A DNA stretch of 64,000 bases from Campanula takesimana (taxonomy: Eukaryota; Streptophyta; Magnoliopsida; Asterales; Campanulaceae): assembly GCA_026119855.1 (NCBI GenBank), contig JAOWBW010000865.1:124001-188000 (forward strand). Reading direction: 5' to 3'. The notes beneath the pieces are model-generated. The model did not search any database, was not told where the DNA came from, and was given only the letters and a program-made list of their open reading frames with translations. The translations under genes were made by a program, and so were the position numbers. Shown here in pieces: positions 42,003-52,665 of the stretch. Positions within the stretch are counted from its first letter, which is position 1. Each line of letters starts with the position of its first letter.

Positions 42003-42261
42003 CTCCCTCCGTCCCAGCTCACTTGAGACTTTTTGATCAAAACTGGTCAACTTAAGGTCGGTTTGACCAACACTTTATAGAAATATTTATGTTCCAAAAA
42101 ACTTTTTAAAAATTGTTATTGAGAGGATTTTTAATGGTGGTCATTTTACATTTTTTTAATTTTTCTTCGGATCATAAATATTTCTATAAAGTGTTGGTCA
42201 AACCGACCTTAAGTTGACCAGTTTTGGTCAAAAAGTCTCAAGTGAGCTGGGACGGAAGGAG
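42003..42261. mobile_element. Long-arm Stowaway-like MITE (near-perfect hairpin)
   Basis: Arms of about 90 bp with only two or three mismatches (CTCCCTCCGTCCCAGCTCAC / CTCCTTCCGTCCCAGCTCAC, both running to 'tttatagaaatatttatg'), around a 70-bp loop. TA is present on the left only. Confidence 0.82.
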
Positions 42262-42839
42262 AGAGACGTATCTTACAATTAGTTTCCTGCATGCCTTAGG
42301 TGGCCTTTCGGATCTGAATGGAGTTGAATGTCTAGCGAATCGACATGATTGTTTGCCTTTCTCTGAATAGAGACTTTTGATCTGAATGGAGTCAATGAAT
42401 CAGACCTAAAATGCTGATTAGAGTCTCAGAAGCAACAATTATTATTTCCTTTTCTTTTTTTTTTTTTTTTTTTTTATTTCAAAAGGTTAACACCAATTCA
42501 GATGTGAATTCAGATGAAAAAACAGAATAATTCAGAATTCAGTCTTCAGACGCTGCCTCTTATTGATTCAGATGTGACAGATTTCAGGACTTGCTTACGG
42601 CCAACTAGGAGACGTGGATCTGCTACTTTCTAAAAATTCTGTTACAAGATGGAAAACATTAGTAGTGAAAAGGGGCAACTACCATTTAGTCCCTCAACCA
42701 AATGAAAATTACCACCTAGGACAAAGAATTTGTAATATTACCACCTAGTCCAAGGGTTATTAAAAGGACACTCATGCCCTTAATAAATAAAGAAAAACTA
42801 CATTAATGCCACTCTCTCCATCATTTCACTCTCTCTCCA
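42262..42839. other. Intergenic, nothing recognised
   Basis: Poly-T at 42455-42476 and several 'ttcagatgtgaattcaga' -like repeats (42490-42590). No ends or coding signals. Confidence 0.4.
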
Positions 42840-43125
42840 ACCACCATGACCACATTTGACCACCCATCCCAACCACCTCCGGCGACCATTTTCCGGTGAC
42901 TATTTTTCGGTGACCATTTCCCGTCGACTATTTTCCGGCGACCACCTCCGGCGACTATTTTCAGGCGACCATTTTCCGTCGGTCACCTCCGGGCTCCGGT
43001 GACCATTTTCCGGCGCCCACCTCTAGCGACTATTTTCTGGGGACCACCTCTGGCGACCACCTCTGTCGACCATTTTTTGGCGACCACCTCCGGCGGCCAT
43101 TTTCCGGCAACCACCTCCGGGGACC
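42840..43125. repeat. 'CCGGCGACCA' minisatellite
   Basis: About a dozen imperfect units such as 'ccggcgaccacctccggcga' and 'ctattttccggcgacc'. C/G-rich on one strand. Confidence 0.8.
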
Positions 43126-43127
43126 AA

Positions 43128-44070
43128 ACAACTGTGAACTAATCAGTAAGTTCACAGTTGTCATCTAAACTACTAAGAAGGGGACCAAACAACTGTGAAC
43201 TAATCAGTAAGTTCACAGTTGTCATCTAAACTACTAAGAACACGATCGAATCCGACGACCACCAACTCCGGCTACCAAACAACTGTGAACTAATTAGTAA
43301 GTTCACAGTTGTTCAAGAACAAGTTCACAGTTGTTCCAGAAGAAGTTCATAGTTGTTCCACAACAAGCTTACAATTATTCCAAGAACAAATTGATATTTT
43401 TCAAAAAAAAATTATTTTTTTTCAAGAACAAATTCACAGTTGTTCCAGAACAAGCTCGCAGTTGTTCCAAGAACAAGTTCGCAAGTTCGCAATTGTTATT
43501 GTTCCAAGAACAAGTTCGCAATTGTTCTTGTCCAAAGAACAAGTTCATAATTGTTCTTGTTCCAAAATAAGTTCGCAATTGTTCCAAGAACAAGTTCACA
43601 ATTGTTCAAAGAATAAGTTCGCAATTGTTCTTGTCAATAAAACAACTCTGGCGACAACCTCCAGCGACCAAACAACTGTGAACTAATCAGTAAGTTCACA
43701 GTTGTCAACCAAACTACTAAGAACACGATCCACTCCGGCAATCACCAACTCCGGCGACCAAACAACTGTGAACTAATCAGTAAGTTCACAGTTGTCAACT
43801 AAACTACTAGGAACATGATCGACTCCAAGTTTATAGTTGTTCCAGAACAAGTTTACAGTTATTCCACGAACAAATTCACATTTTTCAAAAAAAAAAAAAA
43901 AAATTTTCAAGAACAAGTTCACAATTGTAAGTTCGCAATTGTTCCAAAAACAAGTTCGCAATTGTTCCAAAAATAAGTTCGCAATTGTAAGTTCGCACTT
44001 GTTCCAAGAACAGGTTCACATATGTTCTAACAACAAGTAAGTTCACAGTTGTCAACTAAACTACTAAGAA
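43128..44070. repeat. Palindromic minisatellite (ACAACTGTGAACT … AGTTCACAGTTGT)
   Basis: A perfect inverted repeat of 13 bp around a short loop ('aatcagta') recurs at about 43128, 43186, 43278, 43672 and 43763, twice within a 58-bp direct repeat. Between these lie dozens of 'caagttcacagttgttcca' units in two variants (cacagttgt and cgcaattgt). Confidence 0.88.
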
Positions 44071-44100
44071 CACGATTGATAAATCATTTGATGATTAATC

Positions 44101-44217
44101 AATAACAAGTTTTAGAATTTCATAAGGATGATTAGATTGACATTTATAGTTGGTCAAAGTTCACGTGTATTGACCGTCAAAAGTTAAAAGTGGACTATCT
44201 TTCTGGGACGGAGGGAG
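44101..44217. mobile_element. Right half of a Stowaway MITE
   Basis: Ends (reversed) CTCCCTCCGTCCCAGAAAGA before TA (44218-44219). It matches the right half of 31335-31552 ('gttcNNNNNtattgacc'). The left half is absent and minisatellite lies in its place. Confidence 0.65.
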
Positions 44218-44251
44218 TATGATGGTAGACATAATTTGAACCAAGATTTAC

Positions 44252-44343
44252 ATGATGCATTTCCCATATGTTTGATGTCTTTAAAACCAATATCGACCGC
44301 AATGCAGAGAATCATGAGCATCCAGTTAACACTCACAACCATC
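44252..44343 (-). pseudogene. HAK/KUP potassium transporter exon fragment
   Basis: The minus strand reads VVSVNWMLMILCIAVDIGF then KDIKHMGNAS. HAK/KUP/KT transporters have a conserved membrane segment of the type INWxLMxLCLAVTxGFRDT followed by K(H/R)xGNAS. The match ends where plant KUP genes commonly have an exon boundary, and GTAAAT follows here. Only about 30 residues remain, with substitutions at conserved places (D for T in AVDIGF), and no neighbouring exons are visible. It is read as a captured or decayed exon. Similarity is from memory of the family. Confidence 0.55.
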
Positions 44344-44497
44344 TCAACACTATCATCACCACTCACCTACCACAATCTCCACCAAAATATCACCACTAAA
44401 AATTCACACCTATAATCTCCACAATTGTTCCCCTTCTCCTCCATCTCTCTTTTCTAGCCCCTTCCCTCCGCTCACCACCACCAATGTCACTACTAAA

Positions 44498-46006
44498 TGT
44501 TGGGTTTCGGAGTAACATGCGCAGCGGAATTAAGCATTTAAAATTTTATGAAACCCAAAGCCCATAGATCCATTCATATGATTAAGTCAAATACAATAAT
44601 ATGAATACTAGAAAAACTAACCCTTGATGACTTTGAATTTGGTCTTTGATCTTGGTGGAGGAATTGAAGCTTTAATCACGAACAAGTAAGAACACGAACT
44701 TTGAAGATGATAAGCTTCACCCTCTAGCGGTATCCACACCTCGAACGAATATCAAGAACACTTGATCTTGGTTGCTAGACCAAGATTGTGAAACACGTTT
44801 TCACAATCAATATGAACTATATGGAATTTTATTTGTGTATTATTTTTGTTCTTCAATCTAGGATGTCTTAGAACAAAATAAAACTCTCTCAAACTCTTTG
44901 AGACTTGCACAAAAGCATTAGCTTTGATTCTGGCCGAATTTTGTTGTTTATATACAAGCTAGACCTATTCCAAATAGGAAACTTGTGTCTAAACCCGTCC
45001 AAAATTCTTTTCCAAATCAAATCAGGAAACCAGTCCCGACATGGTGTGCGGCCGCCCAAAACCACATGTGCGGCCGCACATCTATCTGGAAGGTTCTGGT
45101 ACTTTTTGAGCCAAGCTGTGCGGCCGCCCAAACCCTTTTGTGTGGTCGCACACCTGCCCTAGATTTCCCTAATTTCCAAATTACTCCAAAGTCCTTCGAC
45201 TCAATATTCCGATATAGTCCTTATTTAAGATTCGTTCTATTGTGTGTGACCCTCTAGAATTATACTAAGTTGGCAATGAGTTCAAACATGAAACCATAAG
45301 ATATGATTAGGTTCTAGCAAACCGTCATACCTACCCAAATAGTATAACTAGATACAAGTTCGCATTCCTTTAGAATATGTCATAATCCCTTTGTCCACGA
45401 TGTCATTGAACACAAGTCATGGTCAATAAGTCAACTTGTATTGTTCAATACTTTCTCGATTCCGAATATGTTGATAATCCAAATGACATTGATCCAATCA
45501 ATCCATTTGAGTTTGGCCAAACATTTCACCAACATCATTCCTTCAAGGGGCCCAAGCTTGACATCTTTCCGAAAAAGGACAAATCCAATTAGCTTATTAT
45601 TCTTCCCTACGTGAATCTGATTATGCCAATCATACCCTTTATAACTACCGTGTTAAGGCAGCGTTTGAATATGTCAAACATAATATTCATCAAGTGGAAG
45701 ACTATAATAACTTCATGTCTAAGGATTCAAATGACATAACTAATATGAGATTTATATATGACATAGACCATGACATAAATCTCATACAGCGGGTCATGTC
45801 CAGTACCTTGTTCCAAACAAGTACCTATAAATCTAACATGATCATCCCATGATCATTTAGCCTTTATACTAGTGCTTAACAAGCTCTAGGGACGAATATT
45901 ATTATAAGAAAACATGAGCAACAATAATAATATTATTATCTCTTTATCATCATGAATAAAATGATAACTTATACAACGTTTAACAACCGTGCCTAGGGCA
46001 CCAACA
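44498..46006 (-). repeat. Copia 3' LTR, minus orientation
   Basis: 1509 bp. On the minus strand it begins TGTTGGTGCCCTAGGCACGG and ends …GAAACCCAACA, a layout common in plant copia LTRs. A copia-type purine tract (CAAGTGGGAGATTATTGG on the minus strand) borders it at 46007-46024. The GC-core array is at 45048-45149. Confidence 0.85.
45048..45149. promoter_or_regulatory. GC-core array in the copia LTR: two 22-nt doublets
   Basis: Cores GCGGCCGC (45048, 45070, 45120) and GTGGTCGC (45142). The distances are 22, 50 and 22 nt. Two of the cores are followed by ACA. Confidence 0.62.
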
Positions 46007-47937
46007 CCAATAATCTCCCACTTGCCCTAGGCCCAATCTCTAGGTATCCAATACCCATTGACCTAACACGACCATCATGTTTAGCTTGTGGAAGTTCCTT
46101 TGTTAGCGTGTCCGCAACGTTATCATTACTTGGTACTTTGCATATATATATACGTCTCTCTTATCAACGATTTCTCGAACGATAAGAAAACGCCTAAGTA
46201 TGTGTTTGGATTTAGGATGTGCTCGTGGTTCCTTTTCTAGATCAATAGCACCACTATTATTACTAATAAGGTCTATTGGATTAGCAATGCTAGGAACCAT
46301 CTCAAGTTCAACAATGAACTTCTTAATCCAAACCACTTCCTTTGCAGCATCCAATGCGGCAATATACTTAGATTTAGTTGTAGAATTAGTGACTGTACTT
46401 TGCTTGGAACCATTCCAACTTACAGTTCCACTATTTGACATATGCACAAAACCTGATTGCGATCTATTATCATCTTTGTTGGTTTGGAATCATGCATCCG
46501 AGATCATCTTCCATACCTTCAAAGATCATAAACGAATATTTAGTTCTTCTAAAGTACTTTAAGAATCGCTCTCATAGCCATCCAGTGAATCTCACCGGTG
46601 TCGGATTGATATCTACTCGTCATGCTCCAAGCATTAGATATATCCGGCTTAGTACTTATCATGGCATCATGGATCCAATTGCCGAAGCAAATGGCATCTC
46701 ATTCATCTTCTCATTCTTTTGTCTTTAGGACATTTGAGTCTTGCTTAGAGAAAATCCATGTAACACTGACAAATGTCCTCTCTTAGAATTTTCCTTGCGG
46801 ATCTTCTTATGATTTTGTCAATGTATGTACATTGGCTTTAAACCATTTAGCTTCCTTGATGCCAAGGACATATGCGGTTTCATCCATATCTTTCATTGCG
46901 AAGCACTTTCCAAACAAAGTCTTTACAGACTGATGTGTAGGAATGTCGTTTCCAATGAGAAATATGTCATCCACATATTTAAATAAGGAATAGCACTATG
47001 CTTCCACTAATCTTCTTGTATATACAAGATTCATCTTCGTTCTTGATCAAGCCAAACTCTATGACTTATCAAAACGGAGATTCCAACTCCCAAAAGCTTG
47101 CTTCAATCCATCCAATGAATCTTCGCAACTTTCATACCTTTTAGAATTTTCTTGACTATCAAAACCTTTAAGTTGTATCCAATACATCCTTAAGTGAGTT
47201 CCCGTTTAGGAACGCTTGTTTTGACATCATTTTGTCAAATTTCATATTCCATATATGAACATGTGACTATGAAAATTCTAATAAGTTTCTTGCTACCCAT
47301 GTAAGTTTTTCTCCAAGAAAAGTCATTCATCTCCTTTGGTTTTTACACCTTAGGTTAGAATGATCAAGTTTCAAACTTGATTATTATACATGAATTGCCT
47401 TTTAGATTTTATGACTCCAAGCCATTAATCTAAGTGTGGAGTTGATATTGCATCTTTGATAGGTGGTAAATACTTCATTCTAAATGAACTTTACCTCAAT
47501 ACTTTCTATTTCGAAATATCCAATATTTTTTCTAATAGATTGTATTTTATCATGTGTGCAAGTACTTGTATATCTTGAACGGATTTTCACAACCCCTTGT
47601 GAAAACTTGTTCCACTTCCATCATATGTTAAGTACAATTTTCTGGGTCTCGAACCATTCGAGATATGTTTTACTCCCACTGATTCTTTTAGAGATAAATG
47701 ACTTATCAAGAAAAGCACCGTCATAAGTAACAAACCATTTGTTTCTTATGAGTAAAACATTATCCTCAAGTTTCCTTAGGATATCTCATGAAAATATATT
47801 TGTTAGATTTAAATGTGAGTGTGTCCCAGACAGCTCCTTTCCAAAAGGTCTCATCATCTTAAATCTTTATGAAAGACAAACCGAGTTTTCTTTCACCATT
47901 TAACCTCTTTTGATGGAACTCAAATTAGTTTAGTTAT
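46007..47937 (-). pseudogene. Copia RT-RNase H remnant
   Basis: Belongs to the element whose 3' LTR is 44498-46006. RNase H is recognisable at 46103-46447 (…KQSTVTNSTTKSKYIAALDA and AKEVVWIKKFI…). Upstream on the minus strand lie broken frames of RT, including the catalytic YVDD codons at 46966-46977 (KYVDDIFLIGNDIP) and MPFASAIGSMM near 46670-46700. Stops and frameshifts are frequent. The 5' part of the element and its other LTR are missing, because the sequence is cut at 47937 by the Tekay-like LTR. Confidence 0.82.
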
Positions 47938-47992
47938 TGACACGCCCCCAAGTCCCGGGGTTCCCTAATAGAACCTCGAACCTGGTGCGCGT

Positions 47993-48957
47993 TGTAGACA
48001 CCCCGCCTTGGACCGCTCACCCCGATTGCACATTTGATCTTGTGTTTCTCCCCATTTTAAGTGTTTCTCGTTAGTTTCTGTCACTTCCGTTAAGTTCCTG
48101 ACTGACTTCGTTAAGTCCAGGGACTAAACTGAATAACAGGGCTGACTTTCTAGTCCATTCTGCCAAAATTGCCTTCTCTGAGTCGCGCGCCTCTGACAGG
48201 AGGAGCCAGGCGCGCGCGCCTCCCGCCCCCAAAGCAGGAAGCGCGCGCCTCTGGGCGTCAGTTACAGATTTCTGGCCAGGATTCTCTCCCTTGCTCAATT
48301 TACAGGATTTTGCCCGGGAAGGATTTCTTGGTGACTGAGTTTTGGCACCAAAAACACCCCTCTTTCACCTATAAAAACCTCCCTTTACCTCCATTTTCAA
48401 GGACCGAAAATTGAACTTACAAAAACTATACCAAAAACCACTTTCTAAAGGTTCTCCAAGGATCTCATCAAGCAATATTTGAAGGTCTTCAAATTGTAGG
48501 TAAAAGTCCATCTTTTCCTCTCTTTTCTACTTCATCTCCTCTCTCTCTTTTACTCTGATCAAAAGTGCAATCACCCAAATCATTTTGGGACATGACTCTA
48601 ATGATCACCTCATCTCATTGAGGTTGGTTAAGGAGTTATCTCCTACATTCCAAACTCTATTTTAAACCCCCTTTTATGATCTAAAGAAGAAGAAGAAGAA
48701 CATTTTCATTCATGTAGATTTTGATCAAGTAAGACCAACTTTAGTTGGGCGAGATGGGTGTTTCGGTACTTCCCATCTCGTAATCTAACCCCCGAACCTC
48801 AAAACAAAGAATCTCTGTTTTCATAATCAAACTTAGGCTATTATCAATAGGTTTTTCTTATGTTCCTCAAAACATAGGTGGCGACTCTAAAAACAAGTTA
48901 GACATCCTAGGATAATTCACCGCTCTAGCCAAGCCGTGGCTCCCCGGGGTATCTACA
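47993..48957 (+). repeat. Retand 5' LTR
   Basis: TGTAGACACCCC…GGTATCTACA. TATA-like 'cctataaaaacc' is at 48368-48379. GC-core triad at 48183-48248. (AAG)n near 48684-48700. Confidence 0.93.
48183..48248. promoter_or_regulatory. GC-core triad, 29-nt spacing (5' LTR)
   Basis: TCGCGCGC (48183), GCGCGCGC (48212, 48241), each followed by CT. Start-to-start 29 and 29 nt, while the spacers differ. Confidence 0.62.
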
Positions 48958-48958
48958 G

Positions 48959-48976
48959 TGGCGACTCCGCTGGGGA
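48959..48976 (+). other. Primer-binding site, tRNA-Arg type
   Basis: TGGCGACTCCGCTGGGGA, one base after the 5' LTR. Tat/Ogre elements use this type of site. Confidence 0.85.
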
Positions 48977-49050
48977 GGTTTTTGAGGGTTAAACTTGCAT
49001 CTGATCAAAATCTACATCTTTTCTGGGCATTCTGATTCCTGATGGGGGAG

Positions 49051-49116
49051 GCGCACGCTTCTGGCCTCTTCTGCCTAAGGCGCGCGCATCCCGCATCAAG
49101 GACCAGAATCGCCCAC
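49051..49116. promoter_or_regulatory. GC-core triad, 29-nt spacing (leader, first)
   Basis: GCGCACGC (49051), GCGCGCGC (49080) and a decayed TCGCCCAC (49109), 29 nt apart. Confidence 0.5.
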
Positions 49117-49246
49117 TTCTTCATATTCCTCATCTTCTTCTTCTTCTGTTCTGCACTAATCATTTCTGCAGGGGTTACAATATGAACATAGGACCAGGGC
49201 AATCCCCTGAGTCCAAAATCTGACATTCTGACAGGTGTGCCCAGAA

Positions 49247-49312
49247 GCGCGTGCCTCCTAATAGCATTGCGCCATGCGCGCGCGTCCCACATCAACACTC
49301 AGAGGCGTACGC
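49247..49312. promoter_or_regulatory. GC-core triad, 29-nt spacing (leader, second)
   Basis: GCGCGTGC (49247), GCGCGCGC (49276), GCGTACGC (49305). Confidence 0.58.
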
Positions 49313-50307
49313 TTCTGGGTTGGTTCCCAGAACAGAAACAGGTTTCAGTGACTGAGCAGAACAGTGGGGTGTGGGCACAGTTGCCTGCATCAGAACAGAA
49401 TTGAACCCTTGGACTGTTTTAATTTTTGTGTTTTATTTACCGGTCACACGGTGATTCGGGAGTTGTAATTTATGTGCTTATGTGTTTTGTTTGTTTTTCT
49501 TTCTTTTCAAAAAAAAAAATATAAAAAAAAAAAAATTGTCACTTGTTAGACCTCACACTACATGCACATATTCCTATGAACTGCTCACTATCGAGTCGCA
49601 CAAGTCCAACCCCAAACCCATCGAGGCCCGTCCTAGAAAGTTTCAAGCTCCACCAGACCTTGGCTCTTTCGAAGCGGTAAACCTCAGCCCGTGGCGTAGT
49701 TCAAGACTACATGCCGGGGGTGACCTTTGAGCCTCATATTCAAGCCGAGCACAAACCACACAATTCTAGTTAGGGTCTAACACTCCGTGACTCAAGTCGG
49801 TTTCCATGTACCGAGATTTCCCTAAACTAATGTCTTCAAATCATACATGCCAACTTGTTGAAACGGACGCAATAAAAATATGTCCCCAAAAGTGGTTATT
49901 TTGGACGAAAATAAAAATCTGTCCCCGCATGTATGCTTTACTACATTAATTTAGTTTAATCCCGATACATGTAGGATTCACAAGCGTGATGGAATCCGAT
50001 GAGTATATGGGACCGCGAGATGGTCTATATACTAGTGTGACGATTCCATTATTTTCTTAGAAACCCCAAAAGGGATCCATTCCCTCCGACTTATAAAAAA
50101 AAAAAAAAAAAAAGAGTCTTTTCTTATGTGGTTCGAGTCGTGTGCCCAACTGTGTGTTCTAAGCCTCTTCATGGACCGCAAGTGTTACTCAAGACTGACA
50201 AGGGCCTCTTCTGCAATATAGGTTCAATTGGTACTTACAGAGTCTACCGGGATTCGGCCAATCGGTTAGTCCGTGAAGAGATTACTCCAACAGCTCCAAC
50301 AGCAACC

Positions 50308-51798
50308 ATGACTGGCAGCAGCAACACCATGTCTCTCGAACAGCTTTCAACCATGGTCCAACTCCTCCAAGAGCAAGTCTCCACCCTTAATAAGGAGGCA
50401 CAAAGCAAAGACGACATTTGGCAATCCCACCTCGACAGCCAAAGGGAGGCCCACGAGGCCGAGATGGAGCTAATGAAAGAAAAGCTCACTAACCTTGCCA
50501 AGGGGAAGAAAAAGAATAATGATGATGAATCCGAATGGACCGAGGGTTTGTTCAAAAGTCCTTATGTCAACAACCGCACCAAGAAAATGGGAGAGCCAAG
50601 TTCCGAGAACAATGAGCCCAAAATGGTGGATTCTATCATGGCCTACATCGACCAGAAATTCAATGGGCTCAACACGGGGAAAGGCTCCGACACAAGCCTT
50701 TACCAATCATCCATCCTCATGAGTACTATAGCCGCTCTTCCCGATAAGTTCAAGATGCCCGACATAAGCAAATTCAAGGGCAACTCTTGTCCTATGGCTC
50801 ACATTGAGACTTATATTTGGGCAATGGTTCTGAAGAAGGTCTCCCCCAAGGTGATGGCTCAATGCTTTCCTCTCACTCTCGAGGGGGCGGCAAAAGATTG
50901 GTATGTTACTCTCCCGCTCACTGTCCGTCTTGATTGGGACTCCGCCATGCTTGCCTTCAAGAACCAATACCAAGGCAACACCACTCACCGGCCCACAAAG
51001 AAAGAGCTCGAGAATACCACTCAAAGAGACAACGAGTCCTTCATTGACTTCACAAGGAGATGGAATGACAAACTCTCTGAAATTGTTGAGAGGCCGAACA
51101 CGAAAGAGCAAATGGACATCTTTCTCAAGTGTCTCAAGATTGATCTCCGCACCCACCTAAGTGGGGCTTGCTACTCCGACTTCTCCCAAATGTATGAGGC
51201 GGGGGTATGCATGGATGACTTGCTCAAGGAGATTAAGAAGACCACTCCTACTTACCGATACAAGGCCGCTTCCAACTCCACAAAAGAGGCCTCGGTCAAC
51301 GCCGTCACTATCGATAAGGGGAATTACAAAAAGGTTCCTCCACCCCAAGGGAAGAAGTCTCGAAATGACCGTGTCTACACGCCTCTCCAAGGCATGACTC
51401 AAACCGAAGTGTTCGAAGTCCTCAAGGCAAAGGGTCAAGTCACACCCGTGCAAGGGTACCAACCCAAGACGGTCCACCCCAATCATGCTCACCACAAATA
51501 TTGTGGCTACCACCAATATAGTGGCCACACCACCAAGGATTGCTTCGTTCTCCGCAATGTCATTCAAGATCTCATAGATAAGAAAGAATTTGTAGTGACT
51601 AATGACGAACATGTCAATGTAATAGAGATAGGAGAACTCGAGGGGACCACCCATTCAATCCCAATTGTGAATGGGGGCCCCAATGTTATGAATAAACTTG
51701 ACAATTCTTGCTATGTTGTAACTTACGATGAGGTAATGAGGGAAGTACTAGGGAATAGGAAAAGGAAGCAAGATGGGAACGTCAACATGCTAACTTGA
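50308..51798 (+). CDS. Retand gag
   Basis: Capsid/nucleocapsid protein that packages the element RNA. The start at MTGSSNTMSLEQLSTM is preferred over upstream codons of the same frame, because the upstream residues look like leader translation. A coiled-coil-like N-terminal part is followed by a Lys-rich stretch. The retrotransposon gag core contains PLTLEGAAKDWYVTLP and NESFIDFTRRWNDKL. Near the end is a Tat-type zinc finger, CGYHQYSGHTTKDC. The frame stops at TGA 51796-51798 in MLT*SGRV, where related elements usually read TRSGRV. One C-to-T change of CGA to TGA would explain it. The same frame then stays open through the protease. Confidence 0.85.
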   Translation: MTGSSNTMSLEQLSTMVQLLQEQVSTLNKEAQSKDDIWQSHLDSQREAHEAEMELMKEKLTNLAKGKKKNNDDESEWTEGLFKSPYVNNRTKKMGEPSSENNEPKMVDSIMAYIDQKFNGLNTGKGSDTSLYQSSILMSTIAALPDKFKMPDISKFKGNSCPMAHIETYIWAMVLKKVSPKVMAQCFPLTLEGAAKDWYVTLPLTVRLDWDSAMLAFKNQYQGNTTHRPTKKELENTTQRDNESFIDFTRRWNDKLSEIVERPNTKEQMDIFLKCLKIDLRTHLSGACYSDFSQMYEAGVCMDDLLKEIKKTTPTYRYKAASNSTKEASVNAVTIDKGNYKKVPPPQGKKSRNDRVYTPLQGMTQTEVFEVLKAKGQVTPVQGYQPKTVHPNHAHHKYCGYHQYSGHTTKDCFVLRNVIQDLIDKKEFVVTNDEHVNVIEIGELEGTTHSIPIVNGGPNVMNKLDNSCYVVTYDEVMREVLGNRKRKQDGNVNMLT

Positions 51799-52665
51799 TC
51801 CGGTCGAGTCATAGCAAGCAACCCTTCCACTTCCGTACCAAGCTCCTCTTCTCAAAGGCCGCAAGCTCGCGACACTCCCGAAGACCCTCTACTTGTCCAA
51901 CTCAAGAAAACTCAAGCCAACATCTCTATTTGGGACCTCATTGCATCCTCAAAGAAGCACCGAGATCTTGTCATCCGTAATCTCGACGATACATCAGTTT
52001 CTCCTGATACTACTCCCGAGGACCTCACGGCAATGATTGGTCACATTCATTTTGGCAACGTCATCACCTTTGCCGATATGGACCTTCCACCATTTGGTTC
52101 CGACCACAACGAAGCTATTTACCTCAAGGTACGAGCAAGGGGGAGGCCCGTCTCAAGAGTCTTAGTGGACGGTGGTTCCGCACTCAATCTCATGCCTGGC
52201 AGAATCATGGGCATACTGGGGCTTAAGGATTCCGATTTGAAGCTTTCTACTCAAGTAATCCGAGGTTATGAAAACACCGCCCGTACAGTCATGGGTATGA
52301 TTGAAATAGACATTGAGTTTGGGAGCATGGTCATGTCCGTTCCATTCCAAGTGCTTGATATCCCGGCCTCGTTCAACTTACTTTTGGGTCGACCATGGAT
52401 TCACAGTGCTAATGCCGTACCGTAAACTCTCCACCAATGTGTCAAGATCCGAAATGGTGATGAAATAGTGACCGTCATGGCTGAAAACGTCACTATCCAC
52501 GGAAAAGGTGAGCCCGTCCACCAAATTCAGCATGGTTTACCAGACTCCACTCTCTCCGACGTCTCAATCAACGCCATTGACAAAGAAGGGGGAAACGGAT
52601 CATGGACCCCCAGCAACCACAAAGTCCTCCGCATGATGAGGAATATGGACTACTTCCTGGTTTAG
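51799..52665 (+). pseudogene. Retand protease region, interrupted
   Basis: Continues the gag frame. Retropepsin active site VLVDGGSALNL at about 52165-52197, and the later FNLLLGRPWIH at 52372-52404. A TAA at 52423-52425 breaks it in AVP*TLHQCVK, where a Ser codon (TCA) is expected. The frame then runs to a stop at 52663-52665, overlapping the start of pol, which lies in the -1 frame. If these stops are not suppressed, the protease cannot be made from this copy. Confidence 0.75.

Larger units (their letters stand above)
48977..50307 (+). other. Retand leader
   Basis: 1.3 kb before gag. Contains two GC-core triads (49051-49116, 49247-49312), A-rich tracts (49509-49535, 50094-50113) and no long frame. 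The gag frame is open from 50128, but the first 60 codons have no gag character. Confidence 0.6.

Noticed and set aside
48183..48248. GC cores as CRISPR or ordinary tandem repeat
   Set aside because: Only 8-12 bp are conserved and the spacers differ. There are no associated genes, and it recurs in other LTR families.
50470..51654. Several minus-strand frames opposite Retand gag
   Set aside because: Shadow frames. Only the 57273-58694 antisense frame lies outside gag-pol and shows a domain.
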